Shown piece by piece: positions 47,891 to 60,741 of a stretch of DNA of 64,000 bases (position 1 is its first letter; each line of letters opens with the position of its first letter). The stretch lies in contig NC_063157.1 of the NCBI RefSeq assembly GCF_020921035.1, positions 4,712,001-4,776,000 of the forward strand, in the 5' to 3' direction. The notes beneath the pieces were generated by a model. That model saw nothing but the letters and a program-made list of their open reading frames with translations. It ran no database searches and was not told the DNA's origin. The DNA is from Rhodamnia argentea (taxonomy: Eukaryota > Streptophyta > Magnoliopsida > Myrtales > Myrtaceae). The position numbers and the translations under genes are program-made.

Positions 47891-48485
47891 ATTTGGTTCA
47901 GCATTTGGCCAAGGGACTTTGAGAAAATGCAAATACCTTTAGGCTAAAGGCCTTTTTCAAAATGCAAGCAGTGTTTGGTAAAGTGTATTTTAAAAATATA
48001 TTGGAAAACAACTTTGACGTAAATGTTGTTTGGTGAAAAATGAATTTTGTAAAGTGTTTTTACTTTTTGAAAAAAAAACAACGGTCGGTGGTGGTGGGAG
48101 GCGGCGATCGTCGGCAGCGGCGATCGGTGGTGGCGGCGGTGATGGCGGTGGGCGACGGTCGGTGACGATCGGTGGTGGGCGGCAAGGGTGGGTGAGCGAT
48201 GAGGATCGGTTGGGGGGGCGACGGTTAGCGGGCGGCAATGGGCGAAAGCAATCGGCTGCGGCGGTTGTCCGTAGTCGGCGGCGATGGGCGGCGGTCGGTG
48301 GGTGGTGGAGGCCGGCCGCCGGTGGCGGTGGCGGCGGCGGCGACGAGTGGCGACAAGCTAAGGTAACAAATTTAAAAGAAAAAAAATTAGTTGCATTTCA
48401 CAAAAGTCCTTTAGACCAAAGGACTTTGGAGAGCATTTGAGATGCAATTGTATCTCCCCAAAGTGAGCCAAAAAATGAACCAAAC
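47891..48485. mobile_element. Inverted-repeat element carrying a GC-rich (GGCGGTGG)n-like block
   Basis: The ends are imperfect inverted repeats: ATTTGGTTCAGCATTTGGCC on the left, and on the right a stretch whose complement reads GTTTGGTTCATTTTTTGGCTC. Inside, 'ggactttgagaaaatgcaaa' on the left is echoed by 'ggactttggagagcatttga' near the right end. A strand-asymmetric G-rich block (about 48085-48355) of 'ggcggcgatcggtggtgg' words forms the centre. The 136-codon Gly/Arg-rich open frame across it is a by-product of that repeat. A hAT-like MITE is possible; no target duplication is confirmed. Confidence 0.55.
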
Positions 48486-48530
48486 ACCATTTGCATTTGT
48501 TCAAGAGACTTTAGAGCCACAATGCTCATT

Positions 48531-49105
48531 TCCAATCTTGAACCAAATCGGGGATGAGCAAATCGGACCGCCCGAACCGGACCAGATCGGGATCGGTGGT
48601 CCGGTTCCCAATTTTAGGGTCCGCTAGGACCGGACCGCGAGGACCGGACCGATCGATTTTTTTTTTATCAAGAAAACTTCATGCGCATGGAGTTTTCTCG
48701 ATCTTGCCTTTTTAGTCCCAAAATAAAATTCCCATCTCGATCTTGCCTCATTTGGTTCTTGGACCGTTTTTGACGCGAAGGGAGATCATTTCTGCTTAAA
48801 TCTCATGTGCATTTTGAAAATAATCTTGCAAAAAGTTCTCAGCTTTGCCTTGAAAGACCCGTTTCAAGAAATGAACTCGAAATTTTTTTATATCCAGCCT
48901 CTGCATTTGTTGGACTTGAACCTTCCGGGAATGGTGCTTTTTTTTTTTTTACATGTGTCCAATCCAATAGAACAGCTTGAGAATCGGACCGGATCGGTAG
49001 TCCGATTCCCGGTTTCGGAAAATTGAGAATTGGGACCACCAGTCTGGTTCTCTGTTCTTGAGGGGAACTAGAGCGGATCGGGAACCGATTATCCCTAAAC
49101 CAAAC
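48531..49105. repeat. CCGG/GATCGG-rich dispersed repeat
   Basis: Two GC-rich segments (48545-48655 and about 48975-49095) are made of 'gaccggaccg', 'atcgggatcgg' and 'ccggttccc' words around a non-repetitive middle. Similar words occur at 20690-20870 and 31830-31925. It is probably a non-autonomous transposon family; the ends are not defined. Confidence 0.4.
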
Positions 49106-51301
49106 AGGGCTAATATTTGATTCCTTTTGTAAGTGCTTTGGTGTTTCGTAAAACACAAAAGTCAAAGATGAGCGCCGCAAAATTATGAAAACTTAGAACG
49201 GTTATAATCATGCGTATTAACACTAATATGACGCATCCTCGTACAAACTAATATTAATGTACGAAGCCTATCTGTACACATCAAAGCTAAAGGTATTGTA
49301 GGTAGCAAAAGGAGACTTTAGCACACTCAGTACACTTTAGAGGAAACTTTCCAATCCCTCGTTGCCATTTCCAGTATTGCTCTCCTTGGCTTAGTTATAA
49401 CCGCATTAAAGTAAATTTTCTCAACTTGAGTTTTGAGAATACAAATGATTTTTTTTTTTGGAATCTTTTTGTGTACCTAATAAACTCTTGCTAATTTTTC
49501 TTAATGAAGTGCTAAAACCATACGCAACGCGTAGAGTACAATTTGCTATTATATAGGAGAAAATATTTCGCTTCAAATTCTTATGCATGAATTAATTTCA
49601 TTTGCCAAAAGAATTTTTTTTAGTACCGACATTGCTGTATGACCTAATATTAGTATAGCCATTGTCGTATGACCCAAAATATATTGGGAGGGCTTCGGCC
49701 TATCTCATCGTACAATCGTTGGGTGTAGGCTCATTGAAAAATTGTTTAGTGATTTTGGGCGTCTCCCGGCACAAAAGTTAAGTCAAAGAGGGTGTATTTT
49801 TTTTTTTTTACACTTTTAAACTGACCATCGACCCATTTGACAATCGATGCGAGATAACATCAATAAAAAAAATATACAACCGAATACTCTATTACTACTT
49901 TTAAATAAATGTTGCCCTCGGCTCGGTAATCGCAGGAGAAAAATAATTAAATAACTGATCTCCATGCCCGTGTGGTTCATAAAAAGTCGGAAACTGAATA
50001 TTCAATCTAAATGGTTTGTTTTTCTTCTTGTCCCTCCATCTCCATAATATTATCCAGCAACTTCTCCATGTTTTGAAAATTAGCGACAAAAAATGACTTC
50101 ACCGAGCGAAAAATTATACTTTGGCCAAATTTACTGTTGTAATATAATCCGGAAAAGCTGACATCTTGCAATAGATCGAAGCGAAATCTCTATAAAAGTA
50201 AAAGAAAATTAACATAAAATGTCACCTTTTGGATTACCCAATCTATAACCAAATGGTACGGTATCCCCCATGACTCTCGAAGCTCAGTCTTGAAGAGAAA
50301 GTGTTCCGAAGACAAATCAACGGTGATAAGAGTTTTCATGTCCACCGATTACCCAATCTCATGAATTACTTCCATATTCAGCAATTTGGCAATGCAAACC
50401 ACTTTCTGATCTGTTGAGATGTCTCCCTCTACAGTGGATGGTCGCTCAAATGTTGTCCAAAAGCGCACCTCTCTACTTTTTAAACCTGCCATGCATATAA
50501 CGTCGTCCAAGGATAATCTTACATCTTATCTCTCAGGTCTCTCGGGCGTACGTTATCCAAGCTTTGCTTATTGCTTTTACTGTTTGGAAACACCGTCGGC
50601 ACTAGTCGTTCCTCGTTCGACTCGATCGATGAAGGGTATTGGAATTGGGCGACACAAATGGGTTTGGGTTCGGGTTCGTCTTTCTATGGTTCTCTGTTCA
50701 AGAAGGCCAAGAACAGGCGGCTTGAGCCTGTGAGTGAGCAAGAAACCGTGGTCAGGAGGATTTGCTTCGGTGGGGGCGGCTCTATGTTCAGTGCCCACAG
50801 TCAAACAACTGCCGGTGGTGCCGGCCCGGGTGGTGATCTCTATTGGCGCAGGAACTTACATGCAACTGTTAATCATACATAGTCCGAAACAAACCTGGCC
50901 GATGGAAATGCGTGGATGAGCAGGACCTCGCACTGAACCTGAAAATCCTTGCCAAGGCCAGCAGATGCTTGAAAAATTGTTAGATTCTTTTGCATAAAGA
51001 TTGATCAGACCTTGGCGTGCCGGTCTCAAGATTGGAATCGTTTGCTAAGCCCATCCATTTTGTCCTTTGAGCCGATCCGGCAGGAGCGATCTGGGAGGAG
51101 CGGTCCGGCCACTGGGTTCGTTACAATGATAAAATCTGCCCATCTAGCGGCACCGACTCATTGCGCACAAGTGATTCGTTAAAATACAAAATACATGTGC
51201 GTCTACATTCTTCAATAGCTTTGTTTTACAACAAACGGTGGCGTATTCGACTTTGTCAAAGTCGATCGATTAAAAATCATTCCGTGTCCCTATTCAATCT
51301 T
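49106..51301. other. Spacer with one unassigned open frame
   Basis: Mostly AT-rich. A plus-strand frame at 50571-50882 (103 codons) contains GYWNWATQMGLGSGSSFYGS, followed by KKAKNRRLEP. It looks somewhat protein-like and GC-rich, but I recognise no family and see no clean partner exons. It may be a gene fragment. No promoter signal could be singled out. Confidence 0.3.
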
Positions 51302-51304
51302 TTA

Positions 51305-52450
51305 GGTTGCGTTTGGTAATCGGGATAAAAATTAAGATAGGATAAATTATATCATATCCTATGTTTGGCTCCCGCCCGGGACAGGATAAAGTGAGATATA
51401 AGGGGAATATAGGTGGATAAAATTATCTCATGGGGGAGATGGAATAAAGGCGGACAAGATTTTTTAAATTTATGGCATAAAAGCTATCTTTTCTCGATTG
51501 AAAAACTTCTCATGTAATAAACTAAAAGAACAATTAAATATGAATCGTATTTGAATTCTAATGTTAAAAAGAAAATGAAACATGAAAAATAAATTTTTTA
51601 TTTATTTCTATATGTTTTTATAAATTTTAGTTTCTTTCTACGTTATAATATATATTTTGTGCATATACACACACATACACACTTCATATCTATATCATTG
51701 CATATTTTAGGAATTGTAGTATGTTCATTATTTAATAAATTTTTTATTAAAAATGATGTAACGAAATAAAAATAATGAAAAAAGAGATATAAAAATAAAA
51801 AAAACAAGTAACTAAAAGTGAAGTAGAAGAACCCAAATTTTAAGTGAACAAATTCGAACTTGAAAATGATCTTTCTAATTCTCGAAGGAAGTGGGCCAAT
51901 GAATTTCTAAAGAAAAAATAAATCAAGAAACATCCATCTCATTCTCCTATGTATCTCTAGTTCATGTTAAAGTTTCACTACTCCTTTGTATTTTTAGGTC
52001 ACATCAAAACTCTATGAAAACGACAAGATAGTAAAAACTTCTTCTCCTTTGTAGGTTTCTTGTTCACGTCAAAAGTCTATGAACAAAGAAAGAAAGTCAA
52101 AACTCATTCTCCTCCATAGCTTTATGGTTCATGTTGAAATTTAATGAAAATGACGAGAGAGGAGCTAAACGTTTCCTAGTTGCAAATGCGAGTGATCATA
52201 TTTTCTCTCTTTTACTAGAGTTGGCAGTGAATTATAAAGAGATTCTTATAGTCTCCATTTCTGCATTTTCGAGTTCATTTACATTGATATGTATAAACGC
52301 CAAATAATGAACATGACATAATATAAACATATTCGGCTTTATTATTGTGATTCACTAAACAAATGATATGGTATGATAAATTCCCTGGATTTCGTATCGT
52401 ATTCTATCCAATCCTATCTTTGCTAGAAATCTAGATAACCAAACTCAGCC
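51305..52450. mobile_element. PIF/Harbinger-like non-autonomous element, 1146 bp, TTA target duplication
   Basis: The left end GGTTGCGTTTGGTAATC and right end GATAACCAAACTCAGCC are imperfect inverted repeats. The element is flanked on both sides by TTA (51302-51304 and 52451-52453), the target-site duplication typical of PIF/Harbinger. Subterminal words ('gataggataaatt...tatcctat' and 'ctatccaatcctatctt') are also mirrored. The inside is AT-rich and contains three similar copies of a 'catgttaaagtttcac/cacgtcaaaagtctatg' stretch at about 51960-52150. No transposase is encoded. Confidence 0.7.
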
Positions 52451-52453
52451 TTA

Positions 52454-55400
52454 AGGATTATGATAGGTGGGTTTGGTTCAGCTTTTCTATAGGGCTTTGA
52501 GTATCCAAACCTTAGTTTAGCCAATTGTCCTAAAGAGAAACAAATAAGATAGCGGAATGGGTCGTAAATGACGGGATTTCTAACCACGCATTCATCCTTT
52601 TGGAGCTACTATGTTTTGAAGCCTTTTACTCTTTGCAATTGGGCCCGATCTAGATGAAAGGAAAGCATATTTCCTAACCCAAAAACAATAGAACCCTTAT
52701 GCTCAAGTTGAGGAATTTAGTAGCACAATTCCGATGGCCTTGAGTTAAAATTTAGCATTTCCAAAGTCTCACCCAGCATTTTCATTTTCATTTCAGCAAG
52801 TGTACGTGCGTCAGATTTGTGCTTAAATGTTAACAAATGCATCGGCATTGAAAACTTAATTCCTAGCTTCAATTTTCTGGTCCTCTTTAATTCCAATTTC
52901 TTTCATTGAGGGCAGAGAGAAAGTCGATATCCCAGCAACGATGGCTTGTGTAACCGCGAAAGGAGCAGGTGCGGACAAGACGGTCGTGGGGTGGGACGAC
53001 ACAGCATGCAGAATTGGACCCAACGGTCGCCCGTTGGGCACCTTCGCTTCGGCCACATTCGCTGTCTACTCTCCCTTCTTCATCGCCAAGAACATCGCTT
53101 TCAAGGTCCTTCACCGTGGGGTCCCAGCGTAGATCCCGCTATTCGTTTCCACAATTTAATTTGACCTGGCTGAATTAGTTTATGCAAGATTGTTGCAAGC
53201 CTTTTTGGCATTGAGCTGCTTTCCTCGTTATTAGCCTGTTCTCTTCTTCTTTGGGGCTTGTCCGAAGGTGCTCAGTCCTTAATCACCTTTGTGATGGAAC
53301 AAAGCCCCAATGCGCTCATCGGGAACGTCAGGAAAGCGGGCGGCGGCGCTTTGCATCTCGGGCCGCCTTCATGGGGTGCTGTTTCGTCGAGTCGCAGGAC
53401 ACACTCTACGACTATATCGGAAAGCATTACTTCGGGGACTGCCACGTCGATAGATCGTGGATTATTAACTTGTTAATTAACCCATTTATGAAAGCTTGTT
53501 TTTTAAAAACTTAAGACAATCTATTTATGATTCACATCATTAAATATCAATCAAAATATGTGTTCTAGATCCATTTTGCCATCTCTACTTGATCCTAAAA
53601 AGACCAAGCCCTTTGATTCACTCGACTTCACGCAATTGGCTCTTTCCGCTTTGACCAAACTTTGAATGCTCTCTCTCTTGTTTCTTTTCTTCTTCTTTTC
53701 ATTTCTTGTCTTCCGATTGTTCTATCGATCATGGGCGACGGTATCGATGTGTCGGATTCGTCAACGACCGCTCCTTCCCCCTCGATGCGAGAGTGAAGTG
53801 TGCCTCTCTTTCTAGTTTCTTTCCTTTTTTTCTGGTGACAATTTAATGTACCCGCGGAGATTACGTGCCCCCGGAGACTCGCCATTCCGAGTTGGCTCCT
53901 ACCTCGCTTCGACGGGATCGTATCTCCGCATCGTTCTTGGATTTCCACTTCTTACGAATCGCAATTAGCTCGATGCTGATCGAACACCGCAAAGCAGAGC
54001 TAAAACCGTATTGATCGCAGGGCTAATCTTGTCCTACGTTTCTCACGGACGGAACGGTTTTCGTGCGTTCGTGGAATCGGTCGGAACCTAAGAAATAGCT
54101 TCCTTTAGAGGCACGCAATTTCATGAAATGTGCCCAATCATAGTACGACAGCAATGCCCCATGGTCGTGTCCGAATGAAGCCCCGCTCCAAGTTTCTTGT
54201 CGGTCTGTAATACAGTAATAGGCTCTTGATTACTGACCACCCGACTTCTGCGTCCGTCCATCTCGCTTTTTAAATAGACCGAAAGCCACTTTTTGTTGAA
54301 AAGGTTCGATTCAAAACTCTAAGTCAAAATTGGGACCCACCTCACTTGTAAATTATAATAAAATAAAAGGTAAGAGAAAAAGCATACAATCGTGCTATTT
54401 TATTCTAAAATTCCTGCAGTGGAAGCGCAAAAAAAAAAAAAAAATGACAATAATAATGCAGAGAATTTGCTTTTACAAGCGACCTCGTTTCGTGACATAT
54501 GTACAATTTTAAATATACTAGGTCGATTTGTTTTATCGAATATCCACTAGCATATACACAAAATAAAGGGAAGATCTCATTATGGACGCATTATTGTCGC
54601 CCGGGTTGGAGTCAAGAGTGATTTTTTTTTTTTTAATGTACTCGATGTTTTCAAAAAAAATTATTTTGACCTTATTATTTTTAGATGATTTCGACCTTAT
54701 GAACTTGGTAACACAATTTGTTTCCAAGAACAAAAATCTCGATATCCCTGTCGAGACCTTCCAAAATCCGAATTACGACAGAGGGCGAGTCTAAAAAATG
54801 TTCATGAGCTCTTCTCGGATTATTCTTCTGCTTCTGGTTTTTGTCGCAAGGTTTTCCAATTACCATTGGGTCAAACTTCCTCTAGACAAATTAGAACGTC
54901 TTGAAATTATGAGCCTTTTGATTGAGGCACGCGCTCTTGATAATAGTTAACTTCACATAATGTTCATAACAACAAATGCCTCTCGTCGATTGCGACTCTC
55001 CTATCGGTGGTAGTCATGGCTCGACCATCGATCATTTCGCAATCTCTTGAATTTATCGCCATGTCTGCTCTTGGGTAACATTTTCGGGTGTTGAAAATTT
55101 ATCACACGTCGACATTATTCAAATATCTTCATCTTTTTCTTTCTTTAGTTTCATTAGGGGGAGAAAAGCGATTAAGAAGTGTCAATTCCTACGATCTTTG
55201 CGATGAATCTCTTCTCCACCTGCCCGACCATCACTTGAAACAAGCTTTGGCAAATTTGTTCCATGATGGGGCCGATCTCGAAAGTGAAAAGGACTAAACT
55301 TGCGACAGTTTCAGAAATGACCTTGCTCGGTAGACTCCGCTCTTAAGCAAGCCGAGATGATTAAACGTAACAATTGAAGAAATTTTGTAGATAATAACGA

Positions 55401-57953
55401 GTGAGCTTAGGAATGACGACTTTAGCCCCAACCTCGGCCGTAGCCGGATCATTCCGGCATGGCGTCTTTACCGTCGCCTAGAGCGAGTGTATCCAAGCTT
55501 GTCTCGTGATCCCTTCTATCATATTCACAACGTCGATCCTTAATAAATGACGAAGATTCTTATAACCAAGGTGAGAACATCACTTGCTCCATAATCGCAA
55601 GAGATCGAAGTTGGAGGTAGTGGATGCACTCAATTAATGAGCAAACCGTTGAAATACACATTTGAGTTATGTTAAATAAGTCGCGCATTGGAGAATTAGT
55701 GTGGTGTGGATAAGTTAATATGTCTTAATTAGCATACAACTCATTGACTTAAGTTTTTGAGTGAAGATGGATCCAACTAGATATGTTGATGAGCTCGCAC
55801 TTGAGTTCTTTCTTGACAATCTCCTCGGATGAAGGTTGGTGGCTTCTGTTGCGCGCTTCCAACAAATTGTATCCGAGAACGCGGATAATTGGTCCAGCGA
55901 TACGAGATAGAAATGCAATCCCAAGTTAGCAGTTAATTATGTTTCTTGTGCATAGTTGCCAATGCTGTTGATTTATTATAGTTAGCTCATAACTCATAGA
56001 TTTAAACTTTCGAGTGACGATGTGTTCAATTTGATATATTAACGGGCTCGAATTTGAGAGTGATTTACCAAAATGAATGTGTCAAATTTCTAATGCGTAC
56101 TCTCAACACAAGCTTAGGCGAGTCGAGCCTAACGATTTAAAGATTCCCGAGCCCCACCCAACATGAAAAGACTATGAAACTCTCCGCACGCAAACATTTT
56201 GATCTGACCAAGCCTAGGTGAGCGGATCGAGTCCAAGAAATGAATTGCTTACTAGAGGTCCCATGTTATGCTTCGATCAAAAATTTTTTTTTTTGGAACT
56301 ATCATGCACAAAGACACAAGGTCCTTTGTAAAATAGTTTTCGGATTCAGACCCAAAAAAATGATTCGAATAATTTAAAAAAAAAATCGTTTTTCGGACAA
56401 ATGCTCCCACGTTTGTACTTTACCGAGCTGACCGTTATTACTTAAATGGTTTTTTTTTGTTTTCACACGAATCTCTTACAAATCCCGAACAGCAGTGCAG
56501 AGGACTGCCGGGGGGAGTGGCGGGATTGGGTCACGTTTTATCGGCAATCGTGTCGGGACAAATCCTGGGAAGTGGGCCCTACTCACTCTCCCCCTCAGTG
56601 CGCCTTCCTTTTCTTTTTTTTTTTTTTTTAATCCCTTGTTTCTCTTTATTTTATTTTGTAGTTTTTCAGGGAACCTCCCATAAATGAAATAAGCGATTAA
56701 AAATAACTTTCCAATTATATTTTCGTAATTTGACAGTGAGCATGTCTGAGTCGTTTTTTATTCCAGCCGGGAGGAAGCTCGAGTTTGACGCTTTTTTTAC
56801 CATTATAGCTTTTCCTTCATGGAAAGACAAATCTTGTGTCATGAAACGGGAGTTGTCAAGCCCTACTCATGTCTCAATGTCGCATGTCGATCTCAAGCAT
56901 TAAATTCGTGGCTCTCCGATGTCGTCGGGCGCAGCTCAAGGCCCCTAAATCAGGCCAAACCCAATCCTTTCACGTGACCGCGAATGCCACGATCCCCATT
57001 GCCCCCGATCGAGTGCCCAATCGTGCCGGTAATGGAGTATTAGACACCGGATAATCGTCGACGGAAGTCCGATCGTTATTGAGCACGAGGCTAAGAGTTG
57101 TCCAGATGCTCCCCCACATCGAGCGTCCTATGAAATTCACAACATATGCGGGGAAGCTACCCACAATTTTTATTAATTGAACAACCAACATTATCCGAGA
57201 CCGCTAAAGCTTGTTGAAAGACACAATACAGACACGCTTATATTTGGATGTGGCCACAATACAAGATAAAAGAAAGGGGCGTCGCTTTCATTAAGCCAAC
57301 CGAAGCTTTTACAAGTGTTCCGGTGGTTACAAGTAGTTCCTGGACATCCTCCTGGGATATCTCGGCCTTAGCATCGGCCAACTGCTCTGTCTGAAGCCAT
57401 CCTTTGTTCTTGGAAAGCTAGATTGGTCGCGAGCATACTCACCGGCACATGGCCTGGGTCATGGCCAGGGTACAGCTCACGTGCCGGACTTGGTCGCAAA
57501 CGTGAGTAGTGCATGTGACCGATCAGGAGCCTCAAGCCAACGCCCAATGCCCATTCCCAAAGCTTGAACGACGCTTGTTCAATGTCCATGCAAGCCATGC
57601 TCGTGCTCGTGCTCCATGCAAGCCGAGCCATGCTTGGCATTCTGATCATTCAAGAGCAACTATTCGTGCTTTGCCAGCCTTTAGATTCTTGTACGCATGG
57701 ACCGGTCCTTCAGCAATGCTGCGGATTTTATCTTGATCATCCATTGCCATGCTCAAGTACACCTAGTCCGTGCATAAGATCCATACTCGGCACAAGTTCA
57801 AGGCCACAGAATGCATCAAGCCGATGCATCGATTCAACGATTTAATGTTTAATTTTTCGAGGATAGATTCCGCCGCCATGCCTTTTGCTCTCGGGAAGAA
57901 GGTGGGGGATAGTTCCTCACAAAACCTACGGATTATTTCGGTTGGCATTATTT
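52454..57953. other. Long gene-poor spacer
   Basis: No gene is firmly supported. A GC-rich patch at 52941-53460 opens several short overlapping frames. The best is 63 codons, starting MACVTAKGAGADKTVVGW, with a second at 53258 containing QSLITFVMEQSPNALIGN. These could be fragments of one broken gene, but I do not recognise the family. Other openings near 54582, 55088, 56446 and 57509 have no motif. Poly-T and poly-A runs are frequent. Confidence 0.35.
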
Positions 57954-58503
57954 GGTGAAAAGTATCAAAAAAGTTTTCAACATATCGCATTCGTGTCAAT
58001 TCAGTTTTAAACCTTCTAATTGTGCAAATTTAGTGCTAAACCTTTTCGCATTTTGCCAATTGAGTTCATTAAGCTAATTTAGCTCCAAAATTGCTGATAT
58101 AGACACGACGATCCTACATGCCACGGGTGATACTGACATGAAATTTTTAAATATATTTTAATTTTCTTTTTTCTTTACTCTTCTTTTTTAACCGGAGGCT
58201 GGCAAGAGTCGTCGGCATTGGGTGAGGGCATCACCGCCCTCGTTGGTCGGTGAGGGCTTAGGGAAGGGTCGGTTGGAAACCCTTGCCGGCCTTTGGTAAA
58301 AAATTAAAAATTAAAAAATCAAAAAAGCATATTTAAATAATATTTACATCAAAGCCGGTGGTGCAATGTAAGACGACTAACGTTTACTTCGGTGATTTTC
58401 GGCTTAAATTGATCAAATGGACTCAATTAATAAAACGAGAAAAAATTTAGTACTAAAATAGTACAATTGAAATGTTTAAGATTTTTTTTTTTGTACTTTT
58501 CCC
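57954..58503. mobile_element. Inverted-repeat element of the 'GGGAAAATTGTCC' family, full-length diverged copy
   Basis: The left end GGTGAAAAGTATCAAAAAAG is mirrored by the right end TTTTTTTGTACTTTTCCC. The arms carry the family words 'gtcaattcagttttaaacc' and 'ttgccaattgagttcatt' on the left, with 'gatcaaatggactcaatt' and 'agtactaaaatagtacaattg' on the right. A GC-rich core (about 58190-58295, 'ggtgagggcttagggaaggg') sits in the middle as in the 1291 copy. No protein is encoded. Confidence 0.65.
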
Positions 58504-60458
58504 GCATTATCTGGTAGGGATTGCCAATGGACGAAGGGTCGGCCGTGGACCAAAGAAAGAAAGCGATCTCGAAATGACCAAGTTTGGTGCTGACTCTCAT
58601 TCATTAGTTAATCTAACCATACTTAATTCAGTTAATATTTCCCCGTGCGACATACGATTGAGATCCATCGTCTTGTTGCCTTGTTGGGTTGTTGCTTAAA
58701 TTAAGAAAGGAGCAAGTGGGTAGTAAAATCAAATCAAAAGAAAGCTCGGATTGTAGGCACGTGTACCTTGGAATGACACGTGTCACTTGCTTTTTGCTTG
58801 ATTCTTGTGGCGAACCAAGCTTTTCTAGTGGGAGTCTATGCACCCCCATACACGAGCTCAAAAGCAAAATCCGAGAACGCGCCTTTACACGACCACGAGT
58901 CAAAGTCAAACGAAGACCTGTTTTGTTTTTTTTTTTTTTTTGGTCATTTTATTTAGAAATCAGTAAATTTTAGTCGACTAAATACAAATGCAAAATCCAC
59001 CATGCATATGGCATCGGATCATAAGCTTCATTGCTTCAATTTAGGGGGCGGGAGGGGATTAAACAGTCTAAACTTGCTTATGTCAAGCATTTTAAGGAAC
59101 TTAGTAAGTCGAATTTATTCGATAAAGTACGAACCCGATGCACTCATATATCTAATTGGTCATTATACTTCACCATATTGAGTTTTTGCCTTTTCCGGAA
59201 GGAAAATTAATCGAGAACCGGCTGTGATTTTTTTTTTTTTAAGCATAAGCTCGTGCCGATTATCCTCGACAACGTGTTGAACCCCTCGCAATCTAGGTAT
59301 ATGCATGCATGGAGCGCGATATGCTATTTACCGTAGAGCATTTCAGCTTGAAATCTAGTAAGCTAGAATTAATTTCATTAATCAAAAGAGCAATTGGTCC
59401 CTATTTAATGTCGCCCTTTACATCATATTTACGGAGTGGAACGGTCATTTTCACATCCATGCAAACACAAATCTTTTGACTATTTGGCAATTCGTAGAGT
59501 TTTCTCGAAACCATCTTATTTCTTCAATTCTTCAAGTTTAGTAATTTATTTTTCCCATTTTTTTTCACACTATAGTCGAGAGACTCACAACTCGTGCAAT
59601 GTCGCAAGCGATTAGCAACAATTATATTCATATTATGACCAGATATTTTCTTGGACGTAACACTTATGATAATATATTAACGTCATATTATGATTAAATC
59701 ATCCCTAGGATTAGGAAAATGAGAAGCAAATAGAATACTCTATGAACAAATTACAACTTTATTTTCAACATCCAAATGCATCTTATTAAATTCAATTCAT
59801 ATTATGGCACACGTGAAGTTCATTTTCAAATTTCACGCTTAAACGAAAGCCCAGGCAAAACGTGGACAAGCAAGCTAGTGATTTTCAAAAGTTCACTCCC
59901 ATCTTATACCACCACGGTTCATCTTCACCACCATTTAGGCCTCAAGCCTCATCGCTCGAGACCTTGACTCATGGGGCACAAGGTCCTAGCCCTAAACTCC
60001 ACCGTCCTTGGGCATGGGACCTTGGGGCACGGCCCCTAAACCCCCTAAGTCGTCATCAATCGGGTGTTCGACATAGCCTCATAGCACTCGGGATCTCAGT
60101 GTTGTGTTCATGGGACGGACGGTCGAACGGGGAGTCCACCCGGCGGAAAAAAACGGTCGTACTTTTCCTCCGATTGTGGCAAAAGAGAGCGCGTCAAGCA
60201 ATTGCCACGACACGAGGAAAATGGAAACCATTGAACCGCATCAAGTAAAACTTTGAAAAAGCATTTGAATCGGGGATCCCCGTCCGACCTCTGGCCTCGC
60301 TTTCGCTCTCGCACGTACGTACTTTCCGTGTCGTCCTCCTCTCAACTTCCTCCCTCGGTCCCACCCCCCCACTGTCCTGATAAAAATCCCAAAAGAGGGT
60401 CAAAATATTTTCCTCTATTTTTTTTTTTTATGTTTTTAATTTTTAATTTTTTAATATA
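58504..60458. other. Spacer
   Basis: No supported gene. Open frames at 59776-60403 on both strands overlap a moderately GC-rich stretch and show no family motif. Confidence 0.4.
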
Positions 60459-60741
60459 AGAGAGAGAGAGAGAGGGGGGAAGGAAGAAAAACTTGTGCTG
60501 TCCAATCTCTCCTCACAGTCCCAATTTTTTTTTCGCATTCCCCATGTGGCCACTCCAGCCCAAACCCCATTAGACTTCTCCCCCAACAAGCACCAAATCC
60601 CCATTTTTCCTCTTCCTCCCCTCCCCCCCCTTCATCGCCAAAATCCCAATTCAGCCTAGGGTTTGCTCTCTCTCCCCGTCCAAGTTCCGAGTCCCTGATT
60701 CCGCCATCGCTGTCCCGGAATCGAGCGGTGTCCCCGATCTC
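60459..60741 (+). promoter_or_regulatory. Promoter-proximal region and leader of the NERD-like gene
   Basis: A GA run (60462-60475) is followed by a strongly pyrimidine-rich leader. A telo-box-type AGGGTTT occurs at about 60657-60663, a motif common in leaders of plant growth and housekeeping genes. The ATG at 60742 is the first in frame with the PHD exon. Confidence 0.5.

Noticed and set aside
48030-48440. 136-codon Gly/Arg-rich plus-strand frame
   Set aside because: It is the translation of the GGCGGTGG-type repeat within a transposon-like element, not a protein family.
56446-56690. Overlapping 60-76-codon frames ending in poly-Phe
   Set aside because: The Phe run is a poly-T tract, the three frames overlap, and none has a motif.
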